NCBI RefSeq assembly: GCF_048569485.1
Contig: NC_134358.1
Location: forward strand, 554,927,380-554,991,379
Reading direction: 5' to 3'
Source of the DNA: Anomaloglossus baeobatrachus
Taxonomy: Eukaryota; Chordata; Amphibia; Anura; Aromobatidae
Length of the DNA stretch: 64,000 bases
This document shows, piece after piece, positions 1 through 11,264 of this stretch. The notes under the pieces were generated by a model. The model saw nothing but the letters and a program-made list of their open reading frames with translations. It made no database searches and was not told the DNA's origin. The first letter of the stretch is position 1. Each line of letters starts with the position of its first letter. The position numbers and the translations under genes were made by a program.

Positions 1-2459
1 AAATCTTGCATTTCTTAAACTGGCCACCGAGCCTTATACTGGACTCATATTGCCTGTTCTGTACAGCACACTTTTCAGCAATTTCATTATCATCACAGGA
101 TTATGTGACGCCCTGGCCTATCAGGTAATCACAGGGTATTGTGCAATCTGCCCTTCTGTGCAATATCCACCTCCTCCTTGGTTAAGGGTCCCTGACCTTT
201 GGTGTTGCCAAGAACAAGCTAATCAAAATCCTAGGAACACTCTGCACCACACCCACCAGACACACCAGTGGACAGCCTGAGTGGAATAGGGTCGCCCACT
301 TGGGGGGGATTGGTTAAAGGGGGGTCAGGAGTGTCAGGAGGAGAAAAGAGTAGTGTTGGAGGTGAAAGTTAGAGGAGGTCAGGAGCTGGGCTCCTTGAGT
401 CTACTAGGTGGCAGACGTTGGTCTGGGCCTTGTAGGAGCTGGACCCCGGTCGCAGGGGATCATGACAAGGGGCACGGACTGTCTAGGAGGACAGCCGGCG
501 GCCTTGTGTCATCATCGCGCAGGGGCCAGGGCACGACGGGGTACGTGGACCCTAGGTCAGGGAGTAGCTTCAGGCTTCCTGACAATTTACCTGACGAGGA
601 TGGAGCCTTCAAGATCCGTTCTCCACCTGCTCCAAAATCGGGGTACTAGCGCAACGAGGGAGATAGGACATTCCACACATACGGTCCAGAAAATCCCAAG
701 CGTGAACCCTGAGAGCAAGCTCACCCAGTTAGCCACACTGGTGAGCGGGACCCGATTAGTTTCACACTAAAGGGACCAACTAGAAGACAAGGTGCCAAGG
801 AAAAGGTCAGAGACTAACAGGCAACACCAACGGGCACGGGATCCAGGCGTGCTCCCTCCAAGCGGCAGCCGTGTCCAGAACTTTGGCTTACTACAGTTGT
901 CGGTGTCAGCGTTATTGGACTGAGTGAGTACGCAAGTGACCCTTACCGTCCCAATGGCACATCTCCGTCACCATCACCGAGTCCCGGGGCATCCTCCATA
1001 CTTGTGGAGGGGTTAGACACCTAGCTGCCCACACCATCGCCACCGGGTACTCCCAGCTGCAGCGGTGCTACTCCACCTTACCACACACCACGGGTGACGT
1101 CACGAACTTTCCATACCATCTCCTGTACATAACCCCCCTTCGTTTGAGGAGCCGCATGACCTCCGGGTCCGGAGCCCTCTCGAGCCACCCCAGATCCGGA
1201 TCCGAGCAGCCCAGCTGCTGACGCGGGGGTGGCACAATTAAAACTTAGAAAGAATGATAGAAAGATAGCCGCACTATATTCACATAATAACACAGAATCC
1301 ACCATTCATTATTGTTGATATCACAGTGTGACAACCCCTGCGGTAACCGGGTGTCACAAAAATAAGGTAACAATTAATGTAACAGCCCAAGTCCAACATA
1401 ACTGTGCCAGCCACTACACACACACACACTAGCACACCAGGACATTTACACTCGCTGTACCCGGCTGGGAGCCTCACCTAGCCAGATGACAGGGCCCCAA
1501 CTGGGAGGTAACAGGCAGCCAACTGGGGAGGAAGAGAGCAGACCTGGGGGAGGAGAACGTGACCTGCGGAGTGTGGGTAGTCTGCAGAAGACAGGAAGCA
1601 GTAGGGTGTTAGGAGTAGACAGTGAAAGAGGAATGGTGTCAAGACAGACCAGAGGCACTTCAGACACAGAAGGAAGGAAAGAGACTGAAAAGACCTGAGT
1701 AGTAAGAACAGCCACTCAGAGGAGGAAAGTAGCTGTGGAGTGAGAGAGCAAGCCCCAAGGACAGAGGGATCCTGTTGGGTGGACATCCAGGGCTCACAGT
1801 ACTTTGCACGCACGGGGTGCAGATCCCCAGAACAGACACAGACTTCAGGCCCTCTGTTAACTCTGACAGGCCAGTGGATTTCCAGGACCCATCTGCCACC
1901 CTTTAACATCTGAGGCATCAGCAGCAAAGCGGGACCAGGAAACATACCCTTAAATAGTCCAAGCTGCCTGCGGCAGGACCCAGACACCAGGAGGACCTCC
2001 AAGTGCTCCACGCCAGGGAGGACTCACATACACAGGAGTGCACAGGTGGAGAGTGGCACCAGGTTGGCAGGCACAGCCATCAGGACAAGGGCGCACCTGG
2101 GATCCAGTACGTCTCAGGGTGCCGAACCAGTGAGTAAACACCATCAAACTGCTCTCCTTGTCTGGACTGCTTCATTGCCACGCACCTCCATGTTAACCCT
2201 TCGTCTACCCCTGGGGAAAGCTATGATCGTGGAGGGCTCCACCATCCACACTGCCCCATCCATCATCTCCTGTGGGAACCCGCAGCGGAGGCCCTATCAT
2301 CCCAGGCCACAAACCGCAAGTGGCGTAGTCAGACTTTTATTTTATTTTCCTTTTTATTTTTTTTCATTTAAAAACTGTTTGACGGTGCCCCCGGGTCCGG
2401 GATCCCTCAAGCCACGGACTGCCCGGATCCGAGCAGCTCGGCTGCCCCGGAGCGCGACA
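1..2459. mobile_element. Mosaic of interspersed repeats, probably LTR-retroelement derived
   Basis: GC-richer than the rest of the window, with no long conserved reading frame. A block of about 70 bp with the motifs cgggtccgg, atccgagcag and ctgac/ctgcc near its end occurs twice in the same orientation, at 1161-1232 and 2382-2459, so the segment holds two related repeat ends. The overall text resembles GC-rich LTR-type repeats I recall from frog genomes. No reverse transcriptase, protease or capsid motifs are visible, so any element here is an old, non-coding fossil fragment. Assignment to a family needs a repeat library. The second block runs directly into the minisatellite that follows. Confidence 0.4.
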
Positions 2460-4125
2460 ACAGCTCACCTCCTCCTCCTGTACAAAGCCTGAGAACACCT
2501 CTATATACTGTAGATAACACAGCATCCACAATAAGTGATGTCACAGCTCACCTCCTCCTCCTGTACAATGACTGATAACACCTCTATATACAGTAGATAA
2601 CACAGGATCCACCATTCACAAACAATTGATGTCACAGCTCACCTCCTCCTTCTGTACAATTACTGAGTACTCTTCTATGGACAGTAGCTAACACAGGATC
2701 CACCATTCACAATAGGTGAAGTCACAGCTCACCTCCTCTTCTTCCTGTACAATGACTCGTAAACTTGTAACACCTCTATATACAGTAGATAACACAAGAT
2801 CTACCATTCTCAATTGATGATGTCACAGCTCACCTCCTCCACCCCCTGTACAATGACTGATAACTCTTATAATGCAGTAAATAACACAAGATCCATCATT
2901 CACAACAGGTGATGTCACAGCTCACCTCCTCCTCCTGTACAAAGCCTGATAACACCTCTATATACTGTGGATAACACAGCATCCACCATTCACAGTAGGT
3001 GATGTCACAGCTCACCTCCTCCTCCTGTACAATGACTGATAACCTCTATATACAGTAGATAACACAAGATCCACCATTCACAAACAATTGATGTCACAGC
3101 TCACCTCCTCCTTCTGTACAATTACTGAGTACTCTTCTATGGACAGTAGCTAACACAGGATCCACCATTCACAATAGGTGAAGTCACAGCTCACCTCCTC
3201 TTCTTCCTGTACAATGACTCGTAAACTTGTAACACCTCTATATACAGTAGATAACACAAGATCTACCATTCTCAATTGATGATGTCACAGCTCACCTCCT
3301 CCACCCCCTGTACAATGACTGATAACTCTTCTAATGCAGTAAATAACACAAGATCCATCATTCACAACAGGTGATGTCACAGCTCACCTCCTCCTCCTGT
3401 ACAAAGCCTGATAACACCTCTATATACTGTGGATAACACAGCATCCACCATTCACAGTAGGTGATGTCACAGCTCACCTCCTCCTCCTGTACAATGACTG
3501 ATAACCTCTATATACAGTAGATAACACAAGATCCACCATTCACAAACAATTGATGTCACAGCTCACCTCCTCCTTCTGTACAATTACTGAGTACTCTTCT
3601 ATGGACAGTAGCTAACACAGGATCCACCATTCACAATAGGTGAAGTCACAGCTCACCTCCTCTTCTTCCTGTACAATGACTCGTAAACTTGTAACACCTC
3701 TATATACAGTAGATAACACAAGATCTACCATTCTCAATTGATGATGTCACAGCTCACCTCCTCCACCCCCTGTACAATGACTGATAACTCTTCTAATGCA
3801 GTAAATAACACAAGATCCATCATTCACAACAGGTGATGTCACAGCTCACCTCCTCCTCCTGTACAAAGCCTGATAACACCTCTATATACTGTGGATAACA
3901 CAGCATCCACCATTCACAGTAGGTGATGTCACAGCTCAACTCCTCCTCCTGTACAATGACTGATAACCTCTATATACAGTAGATAACACAAGATCTACCA
4001 TTCACAATAGGTGATGTCACAGCTCACCTCCTCATCTTGTACAATGACTGATAACGCTTCTATATACAGTAGATAACAGGATCCACCATACACAATAGGT
4101 GATGTCACAGCTCACCTCCTCCCTT
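2460..4125. repeat. 90-bp-class minisatellite with 462-bp higher-order unit
   Basis: About 18 monomers of roughly 90-95 bp, each containing gatgtcacagctcacctcc, a pyrimidine-rich stretch, tgtacaatgactgataac and cctctatatacagtagataa. Five different monomers form a higher-order unit: the marker aacaattgatgtc falls at 2621, 3083 and 3545, exactly 462 bp apart each time, and the intervening monomer variants recur in the same order. This shows amplification of a five-monomer block after the monomers had diverged. The same family recurs at 57420-59013. Each monomer carries a TGATGTCA core that resembles a CRE/AP-1 site; whether this has any function is unknown. Confidence 0.9.
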
Positions 4126-4625
4126 TCCCTTCACAATTGCCTTTGTCCTTTTGAATTGAGCTCATGGTACATATATTTTTTTACAAAGAAAAAGTCTGAG
4201 TCCATCTATTGTTGTTAATATTCATGTGAAGAATGAGACGTAGGAGTTTAATATTAGACATAATATATTTTATTAAAATGAGGTAGTTGTCAAAAACAAA
4301 ATTAATTAGATGTAAAAACCGGAATAAAGAACAGGTCTGTTTCTGAGGACACATTTCTTTAATGGAGGACTGGGCAAAACTGTTAATCTTTTTTATGCTT
4401 TGTGCATGGAGGACGGAGTCATTCCTGCCCCCTAAGTGTCAGATTATCTGGTGTCATGTGACTATGCTATAAATCAATCACTGGATGCAAAATATTAGGT
4501 TGATTACTAATCCATGATATTGGAAAACACGTTACAAAATTGTCAAAGGTCAAGTATCATAATAATTCAGCATATTATTATTGACCGCACCATTACTTTA
4601 TTGCATTATTAAAATAAATAAAATC
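4126..4625. other. Unique AT-rich spacer, no gene seen
   Basis: No open frame, tandem structure or terminal repeats are visible here. It is moderately AT-rich single-copy-looking DNA between a minisatellite and the first copy of a hairpin-bearing repeat. Confidence 0.5.
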
Positions 4626-4630
4626 TTAAT

Positions 4631-4807
4631 ACCTATAGTGTAACTCAATCATTCAGAGCAATTTATAATACAGAGACAAATTATAATATTCCGTATGTCT
4701 GTTACTACCAATAGGGGGAGCTTATGAGCTTCTGAATACAAATAAGAGCTCTGTGAATCCAGCTGCAGTGAGCTCTCCCTAGTGGTGACTACAAACTTTT
4801 ATTTCAT
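4631..4807 (+). repeat. Hairpin-bearing repeat, copy 1 of 4
   Basis: Starts acctatagtgtaactcaatc and contains taggggga, gagctctgtgaat and ctccctagtggtgactac. Copies 2-4 lie at 6581, 6811 and 7037. The tagggggagct and agctctccctag segments are inverted relative to each other, so each copy can fold. The core ccactaggggg-ag resembles a CTCF-type motif. Copies 1 and 2 are separated by a Tc1 element in a microsatellite, so the Tc1 insertion split an existing tandem cluster. Confidence 0.75.
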
Positions 4808-4865
4808 TACACACACACACACATACACACACACACACATACACACACACACACATACATACACA

Positions 4866-4931
<66 letters not shown>

Positions 4932-4936
4932 ATGTA
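4808..4936. repeat. (AC)n/(TA)n microsatellite
   Basis: Runs of acacac followed by about 35 TA units. The Tc1 element starts immediately after this at a TA dinucleotide, which fits the TA target preference of this superfamily. Confidence 0.95.
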
Positions 4937-6564
4937 TGTCATATGAAAAAGTTTGGGCACCCCTATTAATGTTAACCTTTTTTCTTTATAACAATGTGGG
5001 GTTTTGCTATTTCAGTTTCATATATCTAGTAGCTGATGGACTGAGTAATATTTCTGGATTGAAATGAGGTTTATTGTACTAACAGAAAATGTGCAATCCG
5101 CATTTAAACAAAATTTGACCGGTGCAAAAGTATGGGCACCCTTATCAATTTCTTGATTTGAACACTCCTAACTACTTTTTACTGACTTACTAAAGCACTA
5201 AATTGGTTTTGTAACCTCATTGAGCGTTGAACTTCATAGGCAGGTGTATCCAATCATGAGAAAAGGTATTTAAGGTGGCCACTTGCAACTTGTCCTCCTA
5301 TTTGAATCTCCTATGAAGAGTGGCATCATGGGCTCCTCAAAACAACTCTCAAATGATCTGAAAACAAGGATTATTCAACATAGTTGTTCAGGGGAAGGTA
5401 CAAAAAGTTGTCTCAGAGATTTAAACTGTCAGTTTCCACTGTGAGGAACATAGTAAGGAAATGGAAGACACAGGTACAGTTCTTGTTAAGCCCAGAAGTG
5501 GCAGGCCAAGAAAAATATCAGAAAGGCAGAGAAGAAGAATGGTGAGAACAGTCAAAGACAATCCACAGACCACCTCCAAAGACCTGCAGCATCATCTTGC
5601 TGCAGATGGTGTCAATGTGCATCGGTCAACAATACAGCGCACGTTGCACAAGGAGAAGCTGTATGGGAGAGTGATGCGAAAGAAGCAGTTTCTGCAAGCA
5701 CGCCACAAACAGAGTCACCTGAGTTATGCAAAAGCACATTTGGACAAGCCAGTTACATTTTGGAAGAAGGTCCTGTGGACTGATGAAACAAAGATTGAGT
5801 TGTTTGGTCATACAAAAAGGCGTTATGCATGGAGGCAAAAAAACACGGCATTCCAAGGAAAGCACTTGCTACCCACAGTAAAATTTGGTGGAGGTTCCAT
5901 CATGCTTTGGGGCTGTGTGGCCAATACCCGGGAATCTTGTTACAGTTGAGGGTCGCATGGATTCAACTCAGTATCAGCAGATTCTTGACAATAATGTGCA
6001 CGAATCAGTGACGAAGTTGAAGTTACGTTGGGGATGGATATTTCAGCAAGACAATGATCCAAAACACCACTCCAAATCTACTCAGGCATTCATGCAGAGG
6101 AACAATTACAATGTTCTGGAATGGCCATCCCAGTCCCCAGACCTGAATATCATTGAACATCTGTGGGATGATGTGAAGCGGCTGTCCATGCTCGGCGACA
6201 ATCAAACTTACCTGAACTGGAATTGTTTTGTAAACAGGAATGGTCAAATCTACCTTCATCCAGGATCCAGGAACTCATTAACAGCTACAGGAAGCGACTA
6301 GAGGCTTTGATTTTTGCAAAAGGAGGATCTACAAAATAGTAATGTCACTTTTATGTTGGGGTGCCCATGCTTTTGCACCGGTCAAATTTTGTTTAAATGC
6401 GGATTGCACATTTTCTGTTAGTACAATAAACCTCATTTCAATCGAGAAATATCACTCAGTCCATCAGTTATTAGATATATGAAACTGAAATAGCAAAAAC
6501 CCAAATTGTTATAAAGAAAAAAGGTTAACATTAATAGGGGTGCCCAAACTTTTTCATATGACTG
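4937..6564 (+). mobile_element. Tc1-like DNA transposon, DD34E, structurally complete ends
   Basis: Flanked by TA on both sides (4935-4936 and 6565-6566), the expected Tc1/mariner target duplication. The terminal inverted repeats are about 205 bp long (4937-5141 and 6357-6564) and nearly identical; they share catatgaaaaagtttgggca and end internally near ttttgaccggtgcaaaagta. A broken transposase gene lies between them in the same orientation. The element is therefore whole in outline but non-autonomous. The right terminus reads through to cagt at its tip while the left tip has tgtc, a small difference at the very end. Long-TIR Tc1 elements with this sequence are, as I recall, abundant in frogs and fish. 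Confidence 0.93.
5328..6339 (+). pseudogene. Tc1-family transposase, frameshifted
   Basis: Cut-and-paste transposase remnant of about 337 codons, close to the usual 340. The N-terminal helix-turn-helix region is followed by the GRPRKIS linker (AT-hook-like). The DDE catalytic residues are all present: the first D in VLWTDETKIELFG, the second in FQQDNDPKH, and E in SPDLNIIEHLW, with 34 residues between the second and third (DD34E). The frame is broken at about three places: near 5405 just after the first 25 codons, near 5930 after the GGGSIMLWG motif, and near 6180 after EHLWDDVKR, the last a one-base loss. The ATG at 5328 matches the family start (MGSSKQLS). No functional protein is expected from this copy. 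Confidence 0.92.
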
Positions 6565-6580
6565 TATATATACACACACA

Positions 6581-6778
6581 CCTATAGTGTAACTGATTAT
6601 TTAGAGCAATTTATGATATAAAGATCCAAATCACCTGCACAAAGACAAATAATAACATTCTGGATGCCAATTGCCACCTCTAGGGGGAGCCTATGAGCTA
6701 CTGAATACAAATAAGAGCTCTGTGAATCTATCTGCAGTGAGTTCTCCCTAATGGTGGATAGAAACGTTTTATTTCAAT
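6581..6778 (+). repeat. Hairpin-bearing repeat, copy 2 of 4
   Basis: Begins cctatagtgtaactgatt; it carries cctctagggggagcctatg and gagttctccctaatggtgg in inverted relation. Follows directly after the Tc1 element's right microsatellite flank. Confidence 0.75.
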
Positions 6779-6810
6779 ATTTATAAATATATATATATAT
6801 TATATATTTA

Positions 6811-7004
6811 CACCTATAGTGTAACTTGATCATTTAGAGCAATTTATGAGACAGAGATCCAAATCATCTGCACAAAGACAAATAACATTCTGGATGCCAA
6901 TTGCCAACACTAGGGGGAGCTTATGAGCTACTGAATACAAATAAGAGCTTTGTGACTCTATCTGCAGTGAGCTCTCCCTAGTGGTGACTACAAACTAATT
7001 TATT
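6811..7004 (+). repeat. Hairpin-bearing repeat, copy 3 of 4
   Basis: Same layout as the other copies, with acactagggggagcttatg paired against gagctctccctagtggtg. Separated from copy 2 by a short TA-rich spacer. Confidence 0.75.
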
Positions 7005-7036
7005 GCATATATATATTTTTTAAAATATATATTAAT

Positions 7037-7215
7037 ACCTATAATGTAACTGAATCAATCAGAACAATTTATGATATAGAGATCCAAATCCCCTGCAGAG
7101 AGAGAAATAATAAGATTCTGGATGCCTGTTACCACCACTAGGGGGAGATTATTGGGCACTGAATACAAATGATCTATCTGTAATAATCTCCCCCTAGTGG
7201 TGGCTACAAGTAGAC
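7037..7215 (+). repeat. Hairpin-bearing repeat, copy 4 of 4, with perfect 22-bp stem
   Basis: The internal arms at 7132-7153 and 7182-7203 are perfect reverse complements over 22 bp, with a 28-nt loop; the stem extends a few bases with two mismatches. The stem contains ccactagggggaga. In copies 1-3 the stem is shorter and imperfect, so this copy either best preserves the ancestral hairpin or was corrected into a perfect one. Could be a MITE-like hairpin element or a small structured RNA if transcribed. Confidence 0.85.
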
Positions 7216-8194
7216 ACAATTTTGCCATTGTACACTATGTCTAGTCAAGGGATTTGAAGTTTCCGAAAAACTAAAGTCTGACGGCTAAACAGTTATATTG
7301 TGAAATTAATCACTTTTTCTTTACCTAAAAATGAAAGATTTTTCACAGTTTTTGTTAATGGACCCGTGCACCCATCAGATAAGCACAATAGCATTTTACA
7401 GGGACCGGCCCCTGGAAATGTCCATTAAGGAAAGTCATCCAGATAAGATCACCTAGCAGCCAGGTTAGATCAGATGAGACATCCAGGGATCCACTGAACC
7501 GCAGATCCTCCTTTAATGGAGAAATAATTAACCTCTTAACTCCACGGAACAGACATTATAGAGACATGGGGGGAATCCAAGCTTTCCAGCACCAGTCTTC
7601 GTCTTCCTCCAGGTATAACTTGGCTGATTCCTCCATGATTGTTCACATTTTCTTAGAAGTTACCAGTCTATAGCTGTATACAGCTCCCCTAGTGGCCGGG
7701 GTTGGTAATGCACCTATCTTATACATGGAGAAATCAATGCATCTTGATTGATGCCGAACCCTATTATGATTTATCATCCTACTATCTTCTGCCATTTTAC
7801 AGACACGGGTGCCTTCCTTTCATGCCCTTCAAAATCCATAAGCCAGATGCCCCCTATAGATAAAATACATATGTGTGTGATGCCATCCACGTACACTGCC
7901 TTCACTTTCCATGTCATATACTGTATATGTAGATAGATGTCCTCTTCTGTCGACCACCCTATGTGATGCCCTCCAACCAAACACCAGATCTTCTTGATTT
8001 CTCCATATTACCAGCCCACCTTCCTGCCCTCCATGCCCCACTGCATTAGCTCTGCAGGATGCCCTGTGGGCAGATAGCTGCCTGTGGGGAAGGGGGGCAC
8101 AATGTGTAGTTTTACTGCTCAAACCTCCTTCCTCAATTTTCTTTCATACAAATATAGATGACTTTTTCTGATCTCCAGCTGAAGTGGAAGTCTA
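7216..8194. other. Mostly unique DNA, no gene seen
   Basis: No tandem structure and no convincing open frame. It contains one CTCF-like sequence on the minus strand at 7684-7700 (read as ccggccactaggggag), which lacks one G of the usual core. Everything else appears to be single-copy non-coding DNA. Confidence 0.45.
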
Positions 8195-9826
8195 GGTCTG
8201 GTCCTCTGCCCCTTAGTGCCTGGCATCTTGGCAAAGCCTGGTCCTCTGCCCCTTAGTGCCTGGCACATGGCACAGCTCTGGTCCTCTGCACTCTTAGTGC
8301 CTGGCACCTTGGCACTGCCCTGGTCCTCTGCACCCTCAGTGCCTGGCACCTTGGAACAGCCCTGGTCCTCTGCACCCTCTGTGCCTGGCACCTTGGCACT
8401 GCCCTGGTCCTCTGCACCCTCAGTGCCTGGCACCTTGGCACATCCCTGGTACTCTGCACCCTCAATACCTGGCACCTTGGCACTTCCCTGGTCCTCTGCA
8501 CCCTCAGTGCCTGACACCTTGGCACAGTCCTGGTCCTCTGCACCCTCAGTGCTTGGCACCTTGGCACAGTCCTGGTCCTCTGCACCCTCAGTGCCTGGCA
8601 CCTTGGCACAGCCCTGGTACTCTGCACCCTCAATACCTGGCACCTTGGTACAGTCCTGGTCCTCTGCACCCTCAGTGCCTGGCACCTTGGCACAGCCTGG
8701 TCCTCTGCCCCTTAGTGCCTGGCACCTTGGCACAGCCTGGTCCTCTGCCCCTTAGTGCATGGCACCTTGGCACAGCCTGGTCCTTTGCACCCACCATAGG
8801 GCCTGGCATCTTGGAACAGTTCTGCTCCTCTGCACCCTCAGTGCATGCCACATTGGCACGGCCCTGGTCCTCTGCATCCTCAGTGCCTGGCACATTGGCA
8901 CGACCCTGGTCATCTGCACCCTCAGTGCCTGGCACCTTGGCACAGCCTGGTGATCTGCATCCTCAGTGCCTGGCATCTTGGCGCAGCCCTGGTCCTCTGC
9001 ACCCTTAGTTCTTGCACCTTGGCACAGCCCTGGTCCTCAGCACCCTCAGTGCCTGGCGCCTTGGCACAGTCCTGGTCTTCTGCATACTCAGTGCCTGGCA
9101 TCTTGCACATCCCTGGTCCTCTGCATACTCAGTGCCTGGCACCTTGGCACACCCCTGGTCCTCTGCAGCTTAAATGCCTGGCACCTTGGCACTGCCTGGT
9201 CCTCTGCACCCTCAGTGTCTGGCACCTTGGCACTGCCCTGGTCCTCTGCACCCTCAGTGCCTGCCACCTTGGCACAGACCTGGTCCTCTGGACCCTCAGT
9301 GCTTGGCACCTTGGCACAGCCCTGGTCCTCTGCACCCTCAGTGCCTGGCATAGCCCTAGTCCTCTGCACCCTTAGTGCCTGGCACATTGGCACAGTCCTG
9401 GTCCTTTGCACCCTCAGTGTCAGGCCCCTTGGCACAGCCCTGGTCCTATGCACCCTAAATGCCTGGCACCTTGGCACAGTCCTGGTCCTCTGCACCTTCA
9501 GTGTCTGGCACCTTGGCACAGTCCTGGTCCTATGCACCCTCAATACCTGGCACCTTGGCACAGCCCTGGTCCTCTGCACCCTCAGTGCCTGGCACCTTGG
9601 CACAGTCCTGGTCCTCTGCACCCTCAGTGCCTGGCACCTTGGCACAGTCCTGGTCCTCTGCACCCTCAGTGCCTGGCACCTTGGCACAGTCCTGGTCCTC
9701 TGCACCCTCAGTGCCTGGCACCTTGGCACAGTCCTGGTCCTCTGCACCCTCAGTGCCTGGCACCTTGGCACAGTCCTGGTCCTCTGCACCCTCAGTGCCT
9801 GGCACCTTGGCACAGCCCTGTGCGTC
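8195..9826. repeat. 42-bp minisatellite, about 39 copies
   Basis: The unit is ctcagtgcctggcacc-ttggcacagtcctgg-tcctctgcacc, 42 bp. Copies at the left end vary in sequence and length (some 39-bp forms), whereas those from about 9550 to 9820 are essentially identical, so the most recent expansion is at the right end. Because 42 is divisible by three, all six frames stay open for hundreds of bases and give apparent 14-residue repeat proteins on both strands; none has a distinguishing coding signal. Confidence 0.95.
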
Positions 9827-10407
9827 TTGCTGGACCTGGATGCTTCTTCCCTGCAGGCTTTTAGTCCGAGATCAGGGTGTAGAGGAGCAGCAGCAATCAG
9901 TGAGCTCCTCAATCCCAGAAAGCAGGGGCAGCCTATTGCTCCTCAGCAACCTATTGCATTGTGACTGCAACCCCCACCCTCCACAGCACTCACTGATCGA
10001 AGTGATCCATCTGCAGAAGATTCCTGCCTCCGACAACTGTGCGATCGCTGCGCTTCCCTCTGGATTAAATTCATTCTTCCAGATTGAATTCGCTTTTTTT
10101 AGCTCTTTTCACAATCCCTCTGCACTTCCCCGTCTCTGCCCTGGTCTCGTGGTCATGGGGTGCAGGATCTCCTCTCTGTCCAGGCTGCTCACAGCTCTCC
10201 AGGTTTTGTAAAGTGGATGCCAGAGTTGGATTTATGTTCCTGGAGGAATAGTCACCCGAGCAGGAGAACCCAAGCGAGTGCCATCCGGGAGGATGCAGGC
10301 TGCCCACTGTATCTCCGCGCTTCTGCTCCACTCCACTCTGCACCTGGTAAGTTTCTTCCACACTCTTCGCATTCTTATTGCAGAGCTCAGGAGGATAGAG
10401 GGGCTGT
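9827..10407 (+). other. Unique segment with candidate first coding exon
   Basis: Single-copy, GC-richer DNA sandwiched between two minisatellites. An ATG at 10293 has A at position -3 and opens MQAAHCISALLLHSTLHL, 18 codons with a hydrophobic core like a signal peptide. It ends exactly at a consensus splice donor, ctg|gtaagt, with the intron GT at 10347-10348 (phase 0). Upstream sequence to about 9830 would be 5' UTR; I see no clear TATA box. If real, this is exon 1 of a secreted or membrane protein whose other exons lie outside what I can recognise, and the 16-bp array would be in intron 1. I do not recognise the gene. Chance occurrence is quite possible. Confidence 0.25.
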
Positions 10408-11215
10408 CAGGAGTGCCCACTGCCAGGAGTGCCCACTGCCAGGAGTGCCCACTGCCAGGAGTGTCCACTGCCAGTAGTGCCCACTGCCAGGAGTGCCCAC
10501 TACCAGGAGTGCCCACTACCAGGAGTGAGAATGCCAGGGGTGCCCACTACCAGGAGTGCTCACTGCCAGGAGTGAGAATGCCAGGGGTGCCCACTACCAG
10601 GAGTGCCCACTGCCAGGAGCGCCCACTGCCAGGAGCGCCCACTGCCAGGAGCGCCCACTGCCAGGAGTGCCCACTGCCAGGAGTGTCCAGTGTCAGGAGT
10701 GCCCACTGCCAGGAGTGCCCACTGCCAGGAGTGTCCAGTGTCAGGAGTGTCCACTGCCAGGAGTGCCCACTACCAGGAGTGAGAATGCCAGTGGTGCCCA
10801 CTACCAGGAGTGCTCACTGCCAGGAGTGTCCAGTGTCAGGAGTGTCCACTGCCAGGAGTGTCCACTGCCAGGAGTGTCCACTGCCAGGAGTGCCCAGTGT
10901 CAGGAGTGTCCACTGCCAGGAGTGTCCACTGCCAGGAGTGCCCAGTGTCAGGAGTGCCCACTACCAGGAGTGAGAATGCCAGTGGTGCCCACTACCAGGA
11001 GTGCTCACTGCCTGGAGTGCCCACTATCAGGAATGCCCAGTGTCAGAAATGCCCACTGTCAGGAGTGATAATGCCAGGGGTGCCAACTGCCAGGAGTGCC
11101 TACCATCAGGAGTGCCCACTACCACGAGTGCCCACTGTCAGGCATGCCCTCTGCCAGTTGTGCCCACTATCAGGAGTGTTCACTGCCAGGAGTGTCCACT
11201 GCCATGGTGCCCTTC
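10408..11215. repeat. 16-bp minisatellite, about 50 copies
   Basis: Unit aggagtgcccactgcc, with frequent variants (cagtgtc for cactgcc, and a gagaatgccagtggtgcc variant) that recur as longer blocks, giving partial higher-order structure, for example the similar stretches near 10540-10600 and 10755-10810. Since 16 is not divisible by three, reading frames cycle through the unit every 48 bp. Confidence 0.95.
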
Positions 11216-11264
11216 TTACATTACGTTAGAGGTCATCTGCTGTAGGTTACATCATAGAGGTGCA

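Noticed and set aside
50-280. 76-codon frame at the left edge
   Set aside because: No recognised motif; lies within a probable repeat mosaic and is of chance length.
8216-10211. Long frames on both strands reading PGTEGAEDQDCAKV- or LVLCTLSAWHLGTV-type repeats
   Set aside because: The 42-bp period is 14 codons, so every frame without a stop in one unit stays open. All six frames are similar, which is not expected for a gene.
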